Source: Acidobacteria bacterium UBA2994 (GTDB taxonomy: Bacteria > Acidobacteriota > Vicinamibacteria > Vicinamibacterales > UBA8438). From it: a stretch of 64,000 bases of DNA. Positions 1 through 9,426 of the stretch are shown one piece after another. Below the pieces are notes generated by a model. That model searched no databases and had not been told where the DNA came from. It saw only the letters and a program-made list of their open reading frames with translations. The position numbers were made by a program, and so were the translations under genes. Each line of letters opens with the position of its first letter. Position 1 is the first letter of the stretch. The stretch covers positions 67,867-131,866 of the forward strand of contig DEAA01000011.1 in the NCBI GenBank assembly GCA_002346545.1, given 5' to 3'.

Positions 1-969
1 GTCATCATGTCGGCGCTACCGGCCACCGCTCAGCTCGATCGGGTCCGCGATCCAAACTGGACGAGCCCCCGGCTGCCCGACGGCCAGCCTGACCTACAGG
101 GCCAGTGGGGCAACAAGACCATCACGCCGATCGAGCGTCCCGAGAGCGAGACCCGGGCATATCTGAGCGACGAGGACATGGCTGCGCTGAACCAGCGGCG
201 CGCCGATAGCGAGGCGGCCAACGACGCCCGGCCTGCCCAGCGCACCGAGGCCGGCCGTAACGTCGGCGGCTACGGCAGCTACTGGCTTGATTCCGGTGAC
301 ACGGTGCTCTCGACCGGACAAACCTCGATGGTGGTGGATCCACCGACCGGCCGCGCGCCGGTCAAGCAGTGGGCACTCGACACCAAGGCCTGGCGGCTGG
401 CCAACGAGGGCGACACCTACGAGAACATGAGCGTCTGGGACCGCTGCATCTCCCGGGGCGTGCCCGGCTCGATGCTGCCGGCGGGCTACAACAATGTCTA
501 TCGCATCTTCCAGACACCGGACCACATCGCCATCTTCCACGAAATGATTCACGATGCTCGGGTCATCCCACTCTCGGACGGGCCGTTCATCGACGACCGG
601 ATCGATCAGTGGATGGGGAACTCGCGCGCTCACTGGGAGGGCGACGTGCTCGTAATTGAGAGCGAAGGCTTCCACAACCGAGGCTGGATCGCGTCGAGCT
701 TCGCCGGCGGCCGCCTGAAGGGCATCCCCACGAGCACGGCGCTCCACGTGGTGGAGCGCTACGAGCGCGTGTCCGAGAGCACGCTGATATGGGAAGTGAC
801 CATCACCGACCCGAACGTCTATGACGCGCCCTGGACTATATCGATGCCGCTGACGGCCGAGACGGACTACCAGATCTTCGAATACGCCTGCCACGAGGGC
901 AACTACGCGGTGCCCAACGCGCTAAGCGGCTCCAGGTATCTGGAAAAGAACCCTACTGACGAACAGTAG
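1..969 (+). CDS. Secreted uncharacterised protein, seven-copy family, copy 1 (5' partial)
   Basis: The frame is open from the first base (V-I-M-S-A-L-P-A-T-A-Q). The residues before LDRVRD look like the end of a signal peptide, so the true start probably lies outside the window and the ATG at 7 is internal. The mature part carries the family hallmarks: PDLQGQW followed by TITPIERPE, then VVDPPTGR, DRC, YNN, EMIHDARVIP, SRAHWEGDVLVIE, an ER block and EYACHEGNY near the C-terminus. Six further copies lie in this window. I know no assigned function. Two cysteines (DRC and ACHEGN) and several His/Glu residues are invariant or nearly so, which would suit a metal site or disulfide; that is inference. 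The gene converges with the esterase gene, one base apart. Confidence 0.85.
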   Translation, partial: VIMSALPATAQLDRVRDPNWTSPRLPDGQPDLQGQWGNKTITPIERPESETRAYLSDEDMAALNQRRADSEAANDARPAQRTEAGRNVGGYGSYWLDSGDTVLSTGQTSMVVDPPTGRAPVKQWALDTKAWRLANEGDTYENMSVWDRCISRGVPGSMLPAGYNNVYRIFQTPDHIAIFHEMIHDARVIPLSDGPFIDDRIDQWMGNSRAHWEGDVLVIESEGFHNRGWIASSFAGGRLKGIPTSTALHVVERYERVSESTLIWEVTITDPNVYDAPWTISMPLTAETDYQIFEYACHEGNYAVPNALSGSRYLEKNPTDEQ

Positions 970-970
970 C

Positions 971-1837
971 TCAAGGCTTAGGGTGGCCTAGGAGCCACTC
1001 GACCACGAGCTGCGTAAAGTGCTCGGAGAGCTCTGGCAAGTGTGCTCCGTCGGCGATCGACCAGAGTTCGGCCGACCCGCCCGCCGTGCAACCGCTGGCA
1101 TGGCGGGTCACCGTCGTCTCCATCCCGTCGACGCTGCTGTCGAGGTCCAAACGGCCAGCGTCGACCCCAGCACCCGCGCAACCGTTACGTGCCGCCCAGT
1201 TAGCCACCGACTGCTTCGCCCCTGGATAGGCACTGCCCTGAATCTCGCCGCCGTCGTAGGCGATAGCAGTGTCACCGGTACCGTGAATCTGGAGTACATG
1301 GACCGGATGGGGGGGTCCCTGGCGCTCGCCCGCTTCGTCGGCGCCGGCCAAGCTGGCGATAGCCGCGATGTCGGCGCCACGTTCGTAGGCCAGCCGATGC
1401 GCCATGAACGCGCCATTCGAGTGGCCGAGGATAAACACCCGCTTCTCGTCGATGGTGTAGTCCTGCTTGACTGCGTCAATCAAACCGCTGATGTAGCCAA
1501 CATCGTCGAGGTCGACCCCCTCCCAATTGCAACAGGCGGCGGAAGCGTTCCAGAACTGCGGATTACCTTCGCCCCGCGACGGCGTGCCGTCTGGGGCCAC
1601 CATCACGAACCCGTAGCTGTCGGCCAGATCCGACAGTCCCATGTACTCGTCCTGACGGGCCCCGGTGTTGCCATAGGTGTGTAGCAGGACGATGAGCGGC
1701 GCGGCGACGTCGGCGCTGTAGCCGACCGGTACGGTGACGGGGAGTGCGCCACGCCCGCCATCGACGGTCTGGGCCTGAGCCGGAGCGATGGCGAGAAGGG
1801 GAACGAGGGCGATCACGGCAAGCCTGACGGTACGCAT
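971..1837 (-). CDS. Secreted esterase, PHB depolymerase / feruloyl esterase (LpqC-like) family
   Basis: A 288-residue alpha/beta hydrolase with an N-terminal signal peptide (MRTVRLAVIALVPLLAIAP, cleavage after AQAQ). The nucleophile elbow is GHSNG, preceded by the LLHTYGN oxyanion segment and the VMVAPDGT strand typical of the PHB-depolymerase/feruloyl-esterase branch. IHGTGDTAI supplies a candidate catalytic Asp and GAHLPE a candidate His near the C-terminus. The ATG at 1837 is chosen because GGAGGAG sits about 10 nt upstream and a signal peptide follows at once; an upstream in-frame start (to 1927) would bury that signal. Likely an exported esterase; the substrate is unknown. Confidence 0.87.
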   Translation of the reverse strand: MRTVRLAVIALVPLLAIAPAQAQTVDGGRGALPVTVPVGYSADVAAPLIVLLHTYGNTGARQDEYMGLSDLADSYGFVMVAPDGTPSRGEGNPQFWNASAACCNWEGVDLDDVGYISGLIDAVKQDYTIDEKRVFILGHSNGAFMAHRLAYERGADIAAIASLAGADEAGERQGPPHPVHVLQIHGTGDTAIAYDGGEIQGSAYPGAKQSVANWAARNGCAGAGVDAGRLDLDSSVDGMETTVTRHASGCTAGGSAELWSIADGAHLPELSEHFTQLVVEWLLGHPKP

Positions 1838-1994
1838 GGGACGTTTCTCCTCCGGAGCCCGAGACCAAAGTGTCGACCAGGACGCCTCACTATACGGGAG
1901 GCGAATCCGGCGCACAACGGCCGACATTCTCCTTGCACGGCCGATCGCGACCCACTAAGGTGAGTGGTTACTCATCGTCGCAAGGAGAGCATGT

Positions 1995-2474
1995 ATGCGC
2001 CGTATCACCCTGTTACTGACCACCGCCCTAGCTTCCCTCGTTCTGATCGGAGTGCCCGCGCGGGCCGTGGCCCAGACCGACGGTATCACCCTCGGCGCCG
2101 TGGCCCTCAATGTCACCGACATTCCGCGTGCCGAGCAGTTCTACACGGAGGTGTTCGGACTTGTCCGAACCTTCGAGTTCCCGCCCGACGGCGAGGACAA
2201 GGACCTCATCGAGATCGGGCTAGGTCGCCCCGACCAGCCAGGCGGCATGAGTTTGCTGCTGGCGCATCTCAATAACGACCCACTGCCGGAAGAGAAGAAC
2301 AGATACGGCCGGATCGTCATCAACAGCACCGACGCCCGAGCGTTGGCCGACCGGGCGGTCGAGGCCGGGGCAACAATGCTGCGCGACTTGACCTCCCCTG
2401 GCGGCCCGATTCTGCTGTTCCTGAGCGACCTCGACGGGTTCGAGTTCGAAATCTATCAGCCGCCACCGCGGTAG
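1995..2474 (+). CDS. Exported VOC-superfamily (glyoxalase/dioxygenase fold) protein
   Basis: A 159-residue protein with a signal peptide ending near ARAVAQ, then one vicinal-oxygen-chelate module. The module opens with ALNVTDIPRAEQFYTEVFGL and ends in FLSDLDGFEFEIYQ, the usual last strand carrying a metal-ligand Glu. VOC proteins bind a divalent metal and act as lyases, isomerases or dioxygenases; a periplasmic one is less usual. An AAGGAG site at 1982-1987 places the start. It is the first gene of a plus-strand operon, nine bases before the quinoprotein gene. No specific reaction can be assigned. Confidence 0.85.
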   Translation: MRRITLLLTTALASLVLIGVPARAVAQTDGITLGAVALNVTDIPRAEQFYTEVFGLVRTFEFPPDGEDKDLIEIGLGRPDQPGGMSLLLAHLNNDPLPEEKNRYGRIVINSTDARALADRAVEAGATMLRDLTSPGGPILLFLSDLDGFEFEIYQPPPR

Positions 2475-2483
2475 GAGTCACCA

Positions 2484-4553
2484 ATGACACGCAGAGTGAT
2501 TGCGACCGCGGCGGTGACCCTGGTCACGCTGGGTGCTTCAGCCACGGAAGCGCAACCGTGGCAAAGCTACGGCACCGAGAACGGCGAGTGGCGGAGCTAC
2601 GCGGGTAACATCGCCGGACAGAAATACTCGCCCCTCGACCAGATCGACGCTACAAACTTCGGTGCCCTCGAGCTGGCCTGGGAGTGGACCTCAGTCGACC
2701 AGGTCCTGAGCCGGACCATGCCCGACGGGAGCGAATGGCAGGCACCGCTCGACGTCATCGTCGAGTCGCTGGTGGCCGACACCCAGAATCTATATCGGGA
2801 GGGCCAGTCGCCGAACCCGTCACGGTTTCAAGCGACACCGCTGATGGTGGGTGGCGTCCTCTACTTCAACACGCCGCTATCGCAAGGGGTGGCGGTGGAT
2901 GCCGCCACCGGCGAGACTATCTGGGTCTACAACCCCAAGACCTACGAGGAAGGCACCCCGTCGATGTCTGGCCCCTGGACCCAGCGCGGGGTGGCCTACT
3001 GGACCGACGGCGAAGGCGACGAGCGCATCTTCTGGGGCACAGGCGCCGGCTACCTCGTCTGCGTCAAGGCGGCCACCGGCCAACCCTGCCCCGACTTCGG
3101 GCCCGACCAGAAGGGCCGTATCGATGCGATGGAGGGTGTCCCCCGGGCTATCCGCGAAAACCGGGACTACCTGAACGCCTTTCTCTATTCGATCAATTCA
3201 CCGCCCATCATCGTACGCGATCGTGTCATCCATGGATCGCATGTGGCCGACGTCCGGGTCACCAAGGAGGCAGTACCCGGCTGGGTGCGCGCGTGGAACG
3301 TCCGGACCGGCGAGCACGAGTGGGACTTCCACACGGTGCCCAACAGCGCCGACGAGTTCGGCGCCGACACGTGGCTGAACGAGTCGTGGCGGTACTCGGG
3401 CAACGGCAACGTCTGGTCGATGCTGGCCGGTGACAATGAGCTTGGGTACGTGTATCTGCCCACCGGCACGGTCACCAACGACTACTACGGGGCGGACCGG
3501 CTGGGCGACAACCTATTCTCAGAATCGATCGTCGCGGTCGACATCGAGACCGGCCAGCGGATGTGGCACTTCCAAGCGGTGCACCACGGATTGTGGGACT
3601 GGGACTTCCCCACTCATCCAAATCTGATCGATATCACAGTCGACGGCCGTGAGATCCAGGCGCTGGCCCAGGTAAGCAAGCAGGGATTCACCTACGTGTT
3701 CGACCGGGTGACCGGCGATCCGGTGTGGCCCATCGAAGAACGGCCGGTGCCGCAATATACTAACCTCCCAGGGGAGGTGCCCTCACCGACGCAGCCGTTC
3801 CCGACCAAGCCACCCCCATTCGAGTATCAGGGCGTCTCCATCGAGGACCTGATCGACTTCACCCCGGAGGTTAGGGCCCTCGCGGAAGAAGCGGTGGCCG
3901 ACTTCACGCTCGGCCCCATCTTCACGCCGCCGCTACGGACCGTGGAGGAAGAGACCCAGGGGGTCATCCAGCGACCGGCCATCGATGGCGGCGCCAACTG
4001 GGGCGGAGCCGGGGTGGATCCCGAGACAGGCATTCTCTACGTGCCGTCAAACAACCGGTCGTCGGTCTTGCACTTCTATTCGCCTGACCCGGAGACGACG
4101 GGCGCCACAATGACCATCACGCAGGCGGCGTTCGGCAGTGGACGTCAGCCGGCCATGCCGCAGGGGCTCCCCCTCTTCAAGCCGCCCTACTCACGCATGA
4201 CGGCCATCGACCTCAATGCCGGCGAACATACCTGGATGCAACCAAACGGAGACGGGAACAGGATCCGCAATTCCCCGATGCTGCGGGACCTAAATCTGCC
4301 TCCCGTGGGCGGGGATGGACGTGGCGGCCCGCTGGTCACCAAGACGCTACTCATCAGCGTGCTGACGGCCGGCGGCACGAACGACGGACCGCGACTAGTG
4401 GCCCGGAACAAGGCCACCGGGGAGATCGTGGCCTCGGTGGATCTGCCGACCGGCGCGATCGGCACACCGATGACCTACATGGTCGAGGAGCGCCAGCACA
4501 TCGCGCTGACGATCGGCGGCGGACCGAGGCTGGTGGCATTTGCGCTACCGTAG
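2484..4553 (+). CDS. PQQ-dependent quinoprotein dehydrogenase (glucose-dehydrogenase-like propeller)
   Basis: A 689-residue exported quinoprotein: signal peptide (cleavage near ATEAQ), then an eight-bladed propeller opening WRSYAGNIAGQKYSPLDQI. Family signatures are GVAVDAATGETIW, HHGLWDWDFPTHPNL, GGANWGGAGVDPETG followed by LYVPSNN, and a closing MTYMVEERQHIAL segment. These match soluble or membrane PQQ glucose/alcohol dehydrogenases more than methanol dehydrogenase. No membrane anchor or fused cytochrome is visible, so electrons must go to a separate periplasmic carrier. It lies inside the VOC-quinoprotein-MBL-enolase operon, suggesting oxidation of a sugar or alcohol to a lactone or acid that its neighbours process. 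The substrate is inferred only at class level. Confidence 0.9.
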   Translation: MTRRVIATAAVTLVTLGASATEAQPWQSYGTENGEWRSYAGNIAGQKYSPLDQIDATNFGALELAWEWTSVDQVLSRTMPDGSEWQAPLDVIVESLVADTQNLYREGQSPNPSRFQATPLMVGGVLYFNTPLSQGVAVDAATGETIWVYNPKTYEEGTPSMSGPWTQRGVAYWTDGEGDERIFWGTGAGYLVCVKAATGQPCPDFGPDQKGRIDAMEGVPRAIRENRDYLNAFLYSINSPPIIVRDRVIHGSHVADVRVTKEAVPGWVRAWNVRTGEHEWDFHTVPNSADEFGADTWLNESWRYSGNGNVWSMLAGDNELGYVYLPTGTVTNDYYGADRLGDNLFSESIVAVDIETGQRMWHFQAVHHGLWDWDFPTHPNLIDITVDGREIQALAQVSKQGFTYVFDRVTGDPVWPIEERPVPQYTNLPGEVPSPTQPFPTKPPPFEYQGVSIEDLIDFTPEVRALAEEAVADFTLGPIFTPPLRTVEEETQGVIQRPAIDGGANWGGAGVDPETGILYVPSNNRSSVLHFYSPDPETTGATMTITQAAFGSGRQPAMPQGLPLFKPPYSRMTAIDLNAGEHTWMQPNGDGNRIRNSPMLRDLNLPPVGGDGRGGPLVTKTLLISVLTAGGTNDGPRLVARNKATGEIVASVDLPTGAIGTPMTYMVEERQHIALTIGGGPRLVAFALP

Positions 4554-4554
4554 G

Positions 4555-4577
4555 GTGGGGCTGCAACCGCGCCCCAC
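4555..4577 (+). terminator. Intercistronic hairpin after the quinoprotein gene
   Basis: GTGGGGC (4555-4561) pairs perfectly with GCCCCAC (4571-4577) around a 9-nt loop, starting two bases after the stop codon. No T-tract follows, so it may act as a partial terminator or an mRNA 3'-end stabiliser rather than a full intrinsic terminator. Confidence 0.4.
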
Positions 4578-4598
4578 AGAAGCTCGGGAGTAAAACAG

Positions 4599-5534
4599 AT
4601 GCGACGCATTTACCTGTTACCGCTGACCACCCTCGCCCTCGGGCTCGTGGCCTGGAGCGCGGCGCTCGAGGCCGAACAACCAGAAATTCCGCCGATCGAG
4701 GTACACCAGCTCAGCGACACCCTACACATGCTGGGCTCCGGCATGTCGACCGGAGGCAACATCGCCATGCTCGTGGCCGAGAGCGGCGTGGTGCTAGTGG
4801 ACACCAAGAACGAGGGCTACGGGCCGACCATTCTTGAGCTCGTGCAAGAGATCACCGACAAGCCGGTGGTCATGATCATCAACACGCACGTCCACTTCGA
4901 CCACAGCGGCGCTAACACGGAGTTCCCCGACACGGTGCACTACGTCGCACACGAGAACATTCGCCGACACTGGGCCCGCACCGACTGTGCGCCGATTCCG
5001 ACCAATTGCGACGACTTCCAGGGCGAGAACCGGAAGTATCTTCCGCAGACCACGTTCAGCGACCGGATGAGCCTCTTCGCCGGCACCCCGGACCAAATCG
5101 ACCTCTACTACTTCGGCCGAGGCCACACCGACGGCGACACCTTCGTGGTATTCAAGGAGGCTCGTGCAATGCATGTCGGTGACATGTTCCTCGGCAGGAC
5201 GCTGCCATTTATCGATGGCCAAAATGGCAACGGGGGGAGTGCCATCGAGTTCGGACGCACGCTCACCAAGGTGATCGACAACGTCCCCGATGTGGACATC
5301 ATCATTAATGGCCACTGGGATACCCCGATGGAATGGAGCGATTTGGTCAGCTATCGTGGGTTTTACGTGGACCTCTATAATCAGACCCGCGCCAGCATCG
5401 ATGCCGGTCTGACCGCCGAGGAGGCAATCGCCACCTACGAGAAGCCGGCGCGCTACGCGGAGTTCACGGCGAACAAGTGTTGCGGGAATTTCACGGTTGA
5501 CCCAATCGTCAACTATATCTTTCAAGGGATCTAG
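4599..5534 (+). CDS. Exported MBL-fold metallo-hydrolase
   Basis: A 311-residue metallo-beta-lactamase-fold protein with an N-terminal signal or anchor (LTTLALGLVAWSAALEAEQ). The zinc motif HVHFDH lies in NTHVHFDHSG; further ligands are likely in GRGHTDGD, MHVGD and INGHWD. A cluster of cysteines follows (TDCAPIPTNCDD, and NKCCG near the C-terminus). MBL hydrolases open lactones, thioesters and similar bonds. Its place directly after a quinoprotein suggests a lactonase acting on the oxidised product, but that is inference from context. Confidence 0.88.
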   Translation: MRRIYLLPLTTLALGLVAWSAALEAEQPEIPPIEVHQLSDTLHMLGSGMSTGGNIAMLVAESGVVLVDTKNEGYGPTILELVQEITDKPVVMIINTHVHFDHSGANTEFPDTVHYVAHENIRRHWARTDCAPIPTNCDDFQGENRKYLPQTTFSDRMSLFAGTPDQIDLYYFGRGHTDGDTFVVFKEARAMHVGDMFLGRTLPFIDGQNGNGGSAIEFGRTLTKVIDNVPDVDIIINGHWDTPMEWSDLVSYRGFYVDLYNQTRASIDAGLTAEEAIATYEKPARYAEFTANKCCGNFTVDPIVNYIFQGI

Positions 5535-5560
5535 CAACCTCGAACGCGCAGGAGAACACC

Positions 5561-6814
5561 ATGAGTATCGACCGACGTCGGTTTCTGCAGAGCACCGGAC
5601 TGGCCGCGGCTGGATTGGGCGCCGGAATAGGTACCGGGATCCGACCGGCGGTCGCCGAGGAGCTGCAAGACTCACCTGAGCGGAACATCAAGATCACCGG
5701 CTATCGGACCCGGGTACTGGACAACATCGACCCGCCGATCGGCCATCGCAAGTGGCTGTTTCTTGAGCTCGAAACCGACGCGGGCATCGTGGGCCTGGGC
5801 GAGCGCGTCTCCGGCGGCGTGACCGAGCTCGGCTCCCAGGTGGCACTGCTCGGTGAGCTGATCGAGAGTCGCGTCATCGGCAAGAGCCCGTTCGACGTCG
5901 AGCGGATCTGGCACGACATCTACGCCAACCCGCACGACTACCGCCACCCGGGTCTCTCGAAAACGCCGGCGATGTCGGCCATCGACATGGCCTGCTGGGA
6001 CATCATGGGCAAGGCCACAGGGCAGCCGATCTACAACCTGCTCGGTGGGCAGTTCCACGAGCGGCTCAGCGCCTACGCCTACCTCGAAATGGCCGGGGTC
6101 TGGGAAAACCCGGAGATCGCGGGCGAACGGGCCCAGGAGCTCATCGACCGGGGCATGGGCGTGTGCAAGCTGGACCCGTTCCAGCCGATCACCGGCGGAC
6201 CGAGGGACTATCCGCTCTCAACTATCAACCACGTGGGGCGCATCTTCCGCGCCATGCGTGACGCGGTGGGTGACCAGCTTGAGATCGGGATCGGCGCCCA
6301 CGGTCAGTTCACGACATCGGGCGCCATCCGGATCGCGAGCATCCTCGAGGAGTTCAACCCGTACTTCTTCGAAGAACCGGTGTATCCGGAGAACGTCGAT
6401 GAGATGGCACGCGTCGCGCAGATGACCAGTATCCCGATCGCGACCGGGGAGCGCCTGGTCACAAAGTTTGAGTTCGCTGAGGTGCTAAACCGACAAGCAG
6501 CCAACATCATCCAGCTGGACGTCGGCCAGTGCGGCGGCATCACCGAGTCGAAGAAGATCGCCAGCATGTGTGAGGCCTACTACGCAGTCATCGCTCCCCA
6601 CATGTACTGCGGACCGATCGCGGCGGCTGCGGCGGTGCAGCTGGACACGTGCTCGCCGAACTTCCTCGTGCAAGAGTTCAACACCAACGACCTGCACCGG
6701 GATGTCTTCACCACGCCGATCGTGATCGAGGACGGCTACATCACCCCGCCGAGCGGCCCAGGTCTGGGCGTGGAGCTCGACGAGGCCGTGGTCCAGCGTC
6801 AACTGTCAGATTGA
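5561..6814 (+). CDS. Tat-exported enolase-superfamily protein (galactonate-dehydratase-like)
   Basis: A 417-residue mandelate racemase/muconate lactonising enzyme homologue. The N-terminus DRRRFLQSTGLAAAGLG is a twin-arginine signal, so a periplasmic location is predicted; most relatives are cytosolic. Barrel motifs are CKLDPF (about 202-207), GAHGQF (245-250), FFEEP (269-273), ATGERL (295-300), QLDVGQCGG (318-326), APHMYC (345-350) and QEF (371-373). The spacing of H247, E271, E297, H347 and E372 equals that recalled for E. coli DgoD residues H185, E209, E235, H285 and E310. The metal-ligand Asp183 position is Gly245 here. Sugar-acid dehydratase is the nearest class; activity is uncertain. 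Its 3' end overlaps the convergent gene by 16 bp. Confidence 0.88.
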   Translation: MSIDRRRFLQSTGLAAAGLGAGIGTGIRPAVAEELQDSPERNIKITGYRTRVLDNIDPPIGHRKWLFLELETDAGIVGLGERVSGGVTELGSQVALLGELIESRVIGKSPFDVERIWHDIYANPHDYRHPGLSKTPAMSAIDMACWDIMGKATGQPIYNLLGGQFHERLSAYAYLEMAGVWENPEIAGERAQELIDRGMGVCKLDPFQPITGGPRDYPLSTINHVGRIFRAMRDAVGDQLEIGIGAHGQFTTSGAIRIASILEEFNPYFFEEPVYPENVDEMARVAQMTSIPIATGERLVTKFEFAEVLNRQAANIIQLDVGQCGGITESKKIASMCEAYYAVIAPHMYCGPIAAAAAVQLDTCSPNFLVQEFNTNDLHRDVFTTPIVIEDGYITPPSGPGLGVELDEAVVQRQLSD

Positions 6815-9426
6815 GGGCTCTGGATTCTGCTGACGACCCCGGCATCTCCGTCCACGCGGACGGCGTCGTCGTCCTTAATGTTCAGCATCGCGTCCTCGAC
6901 GTTGACGACGGCCGGGAGCCCGAACTCGCGGGCCACCACGGCGCCGTGTGAGAGGTAACCTCCCGTCTCCATCACCACGGCCGACGCGCGCAAGAACAGG
7001 GGGGTCCAGCCGGGATCGGTGGAGGGCGCCACCAGGACGTCACCGCGCTTGAGCCGCTGGCCGTCGTGGGGCGTGTCGATGACCCGGGCCACGCCTGTCG
7101 CGGTGCCAGGGGCAGCCGCAAGCCCGTTCCAACTCGCCTCGACCGGGTGCGCCGACGAGCCCGCCTCGGGCTGAACCGGTCGGCCGGCAACCTCGGCGTC
7201 GGTGATCACGCCAGGCAGGCTTATCGTCTGCTCACGAGCGAGCCGCCGTTTGCGGTCCTCGACCAGGGCGGCGGCGCCCCGGCCGTCCCAGGTCTCGTCG
7301 AGGAACGCCTCCACATCGACGGTGGCGAGGTGGAACACGTCGTCGGCCGACTCGAGCTGACCCGCCGCGGCGAGACGGCGACCGACCTCCAGACACACCT
7401 GGCGGATCAGGGCTACGGCCGCGGCGGCGCCAGACTTCGCGTTCTCCCGTAGCCCGGCGCCGGTGCGAGCCCGCCGCAGCAGCCACCGAAGCAGAGGCCG
7501 CGCGTAGAACGGCACCTCGGCCAGGCTCTCCTCGGCGCGCGCGCGTACCTCGGCGGCATGGTCACGCTGATCCCGTAGATCCGGGTGGTCAAGGTGGAAG
7601 CGCACCTGGTCTAGGAGGTAGGTCGGGTTCTCGAACCAGCGGGGGCTGCTGAATTCCATCTCGAACACCGCCCGGTGACCGAAGTCATGGAGATAGCGCT
7701 CCATCGCGCCCCGAAACCCGGAGGACGCGGGCAACGCTCGCCAGGCGAACGGGTCGTCCGAAGCTAGCGCGGCCGGCGCTGCGGGGTCGACGCCCGCCAC
7801 CCGGGCCAGTTCCTGAAGCCGGTGCCCCTGCTCGGCGCTAGCCACGTCGCCCGAAGCCGCCAACAGACGGCCGATGAGCGTCTCGCTGCCGCCGCCCTTG
7901 ACCCGTCGAAGCAGCTCCTGCATGCCCACGATCCAGCCGCCGTAGTAGGCGGCGGCAAGCTGGAGCACCGGCTGGTAGTCGATGCCGAGCTGCTCCACGC
8001 GTCGGACGTGCTCGGCGAGCGCGACGGGGCTTAAGGTAGACAGCTCGGTCGCGCGCGCCTCCCTCGCCGCATGGATCATGGCCTGGATGCGCGGCGGCGT
8101 GCGGCGATCGAAGCTCCAGAGATACCGGAGCAGATGCAGCCGGCGCAAACCGCGCGCGCGCCCATCGCGTCCGGCAAACGGGCTTCCGGACGGGATCGGG
8201 ATCTCGGTCTGGAACCCGCCCATGAACCGGTTAGTCTCGGCCGGCGTGATGCCGAAGCCGTCCCACAGGCACCACTGCAGGGCGTCAAGGTCGAAGTAGG
8301 GGCGGCCGCCGAAGCGGCGCATCACCTCCATACCAGCCGGGAGCGGATAGCCGGAAACCTCGGTCGAGGCATACACGATGGCCTGGGCCGTGGCGTCGGC
8401 GAACGACCAGGTCATGGTGGTAAGCGCGTGCGGAAACGAGTCACGCACGTTGGCATTCGACCAGGTCACGGTCGTGGTCAGGACGCCTGGAAAGGTCCAC
8501 CGGGGCAGACGCGTGATCGGCCGGGCCTGCAGCAGCCAGAACCGGTCCCCGTCCCAGGCCCACTCGACGTCCTGCGGCACGTCGCCGTCGCCCAGCGCCC
8601 AGTGCACGCGAAACACCAGCCGCGCCAGGGCCTCGACCTGGCCATCATTGAGGAGCGCCGGCTCGCCGAGCGTGTCGGTGCGCTCGAACCGCAGCGCCAT
8701 ATCCTTCCGACGGACCACATACTGCTGCGGGTTGACCTCGCCACTGACCACGGCGTCCCCCAACCCGGCGGCCAAATTGATGGCCACCAGCGAACGCTCG
8801 CCGGTCACTGGATCGCAGGAGAAGGCGACGCCGGCGCAGACCGGCCCGCGGTCGGGATCGCCGACCATCTCGCAGATGACCACGGCACACGGCGTGTCGT
8901 GGTCCGCCACCCCGAACCGGCGCCGGTAGGCGAGCGCCTGAGGCGTCCAGAGGGAGGCATAGCACCGCAGTACCGCCTTAACGACGGCGTCGACGCCGAC
9001 GACGCCGAGCACACTGTCGTGGATACCGGCGAAGGCGGTACCGGCGCCGTCCTCGGCCACCGCGCTCGAACGCACCGCCACCGGCGTGTCGTGGAGACCG
9101 GTCTGGTGGAGGAAGTCTCCGAGCGCCTGGTGAGTCGCCTCGGAGAGGGCGGCGCCCAGAATAAGGTCGCGCAGTCGACCGAGGTGAGCGACGACTGACT
9201 CGTCACCTGCCTCGCCAGCAGTGACGCCGGCCAACGCCGCAACCTCGGCGGCCAGGGCAGGCGTCCCCAGCAGCGCTTCACAGGCGGCGGCCGGCAGCAC
9301 CCCGCCAGCCGGCACCTGGAAGCCATACCTGGACAGGCGACCGAGGTTCCAGCCTTTGCCCCCAACCACCGCGGTGCCAGCGTCGACACACGCGGACCAG
9401 CCGAGGACGGCGACCTGCTCCGTCAC
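6799..9426 (-). CDS. PEP/pyruvate-binding phosphotransferase, rifampin-phosphotransferase-like
   Basis: An 875-residue protein with an N-terminal PPDK/PEP-synthase ATP-grasp domain (GGKGWNLGRL; VRSSAVAEDGAGTAFAG; CDPVTGER; VEWAWDGDRFWLLQARP) and a C-terminal swivelling phosphohistidine domain (LVAPSTDPGWTPLFLRA; GGYLSHGAVVAREFG, with the phospho-His near residue 827). The C-terminal PEP-binding TIM barrel of true PPDK or PEP synthase is absent. Length, architecture and His position resemble rifampin phosphotransferase. The middle section (about 330-760) is diverged, so the substrate is open. GTG start at 9426 overlaps the upstream TAG by one base (TAGTG), implying coupling to the quinoprotein gene. 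Confidence 0.82.
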   Translation of the reverse strand: MTEQVAVLGWSACVDAGTAVVGGKGWNLGRLSRYGFQVPAGGVLPAAACEALLGTPALAAEVAALAGVTAGEAGDESVVAHLGRLRDLILGAALSEATHQALGDFLHQTGLHDTPVAVRSSAVAEDGAGTAFAGIHDSVLGVVGVDAVVKAVLRCYASLWTPQALAYRRRFGVADHDTPCAVVICEMVGDPDRGPVCAGVAFSCDPVTGERSLVAINLAAGLGDAVVSGEVNPQQYVVRRKDMALRFERTDTLGEPALLNDGQVEALARLVFRVHWALGDGDVPQDVEWAWDGDRFWLLQARPITRLPRWTFPGVLTTTVTWSNANVRDSFPHALTTMTWSFADATAQAIVYASTEVSGYPLPAGMEVMRRFGGRPYFDLDALQWCLWDGFGITPAETNRFMGGFQTEIPIPSGSPFAGRDGRARGLRRLHLLRYLWSFDRRTPPRIQAMIHAAREARATELSTLSPVALAEHVRRVEQLGIDYQPVLQLAAAYYGGWIVGMQELLRRVKGGGSETLIGRLLAASGDVASAEQGHRLQELARVAGVDPAAPAALASDDPFAWRALPASSGFRGAMERYLHDFGHRAVFEMEFSSPRWFENPTYLLDQVRFHLDHPDLRDQRDHAAEVRARAEESLAEVPFYARPLLRWLLRRARTGAGLRENAKSGAAAAVALIRQVCLEVGRRLAAAGQLESADDVFHLATVDVEAFLDETWDGRGAAALVEDRKRRLAREQTISLPGVITDAEVAGRPVQPEAGSSAHPVEASWNGLAAAPGTATGVARVIDTPHDGQRLKRGDVLVAPSTDPGWTPLFLRASAVVMETGGYLSHGAVVAREFGLPAVVNVEDAMLNIKDDDAVRVDGDAGVVSRIQSPQSDS

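Noticed and set aside
4794..5675. A 293-codon minus-strand frame opposite the MBL gene
   Set aside because: Antisense shadow; no family features.
8071..9198. A 375-codon plus-strand frame opposite the PEP/pyruvate-binding gene
   Set aside because: Antisense shadow with no recognisable motif.
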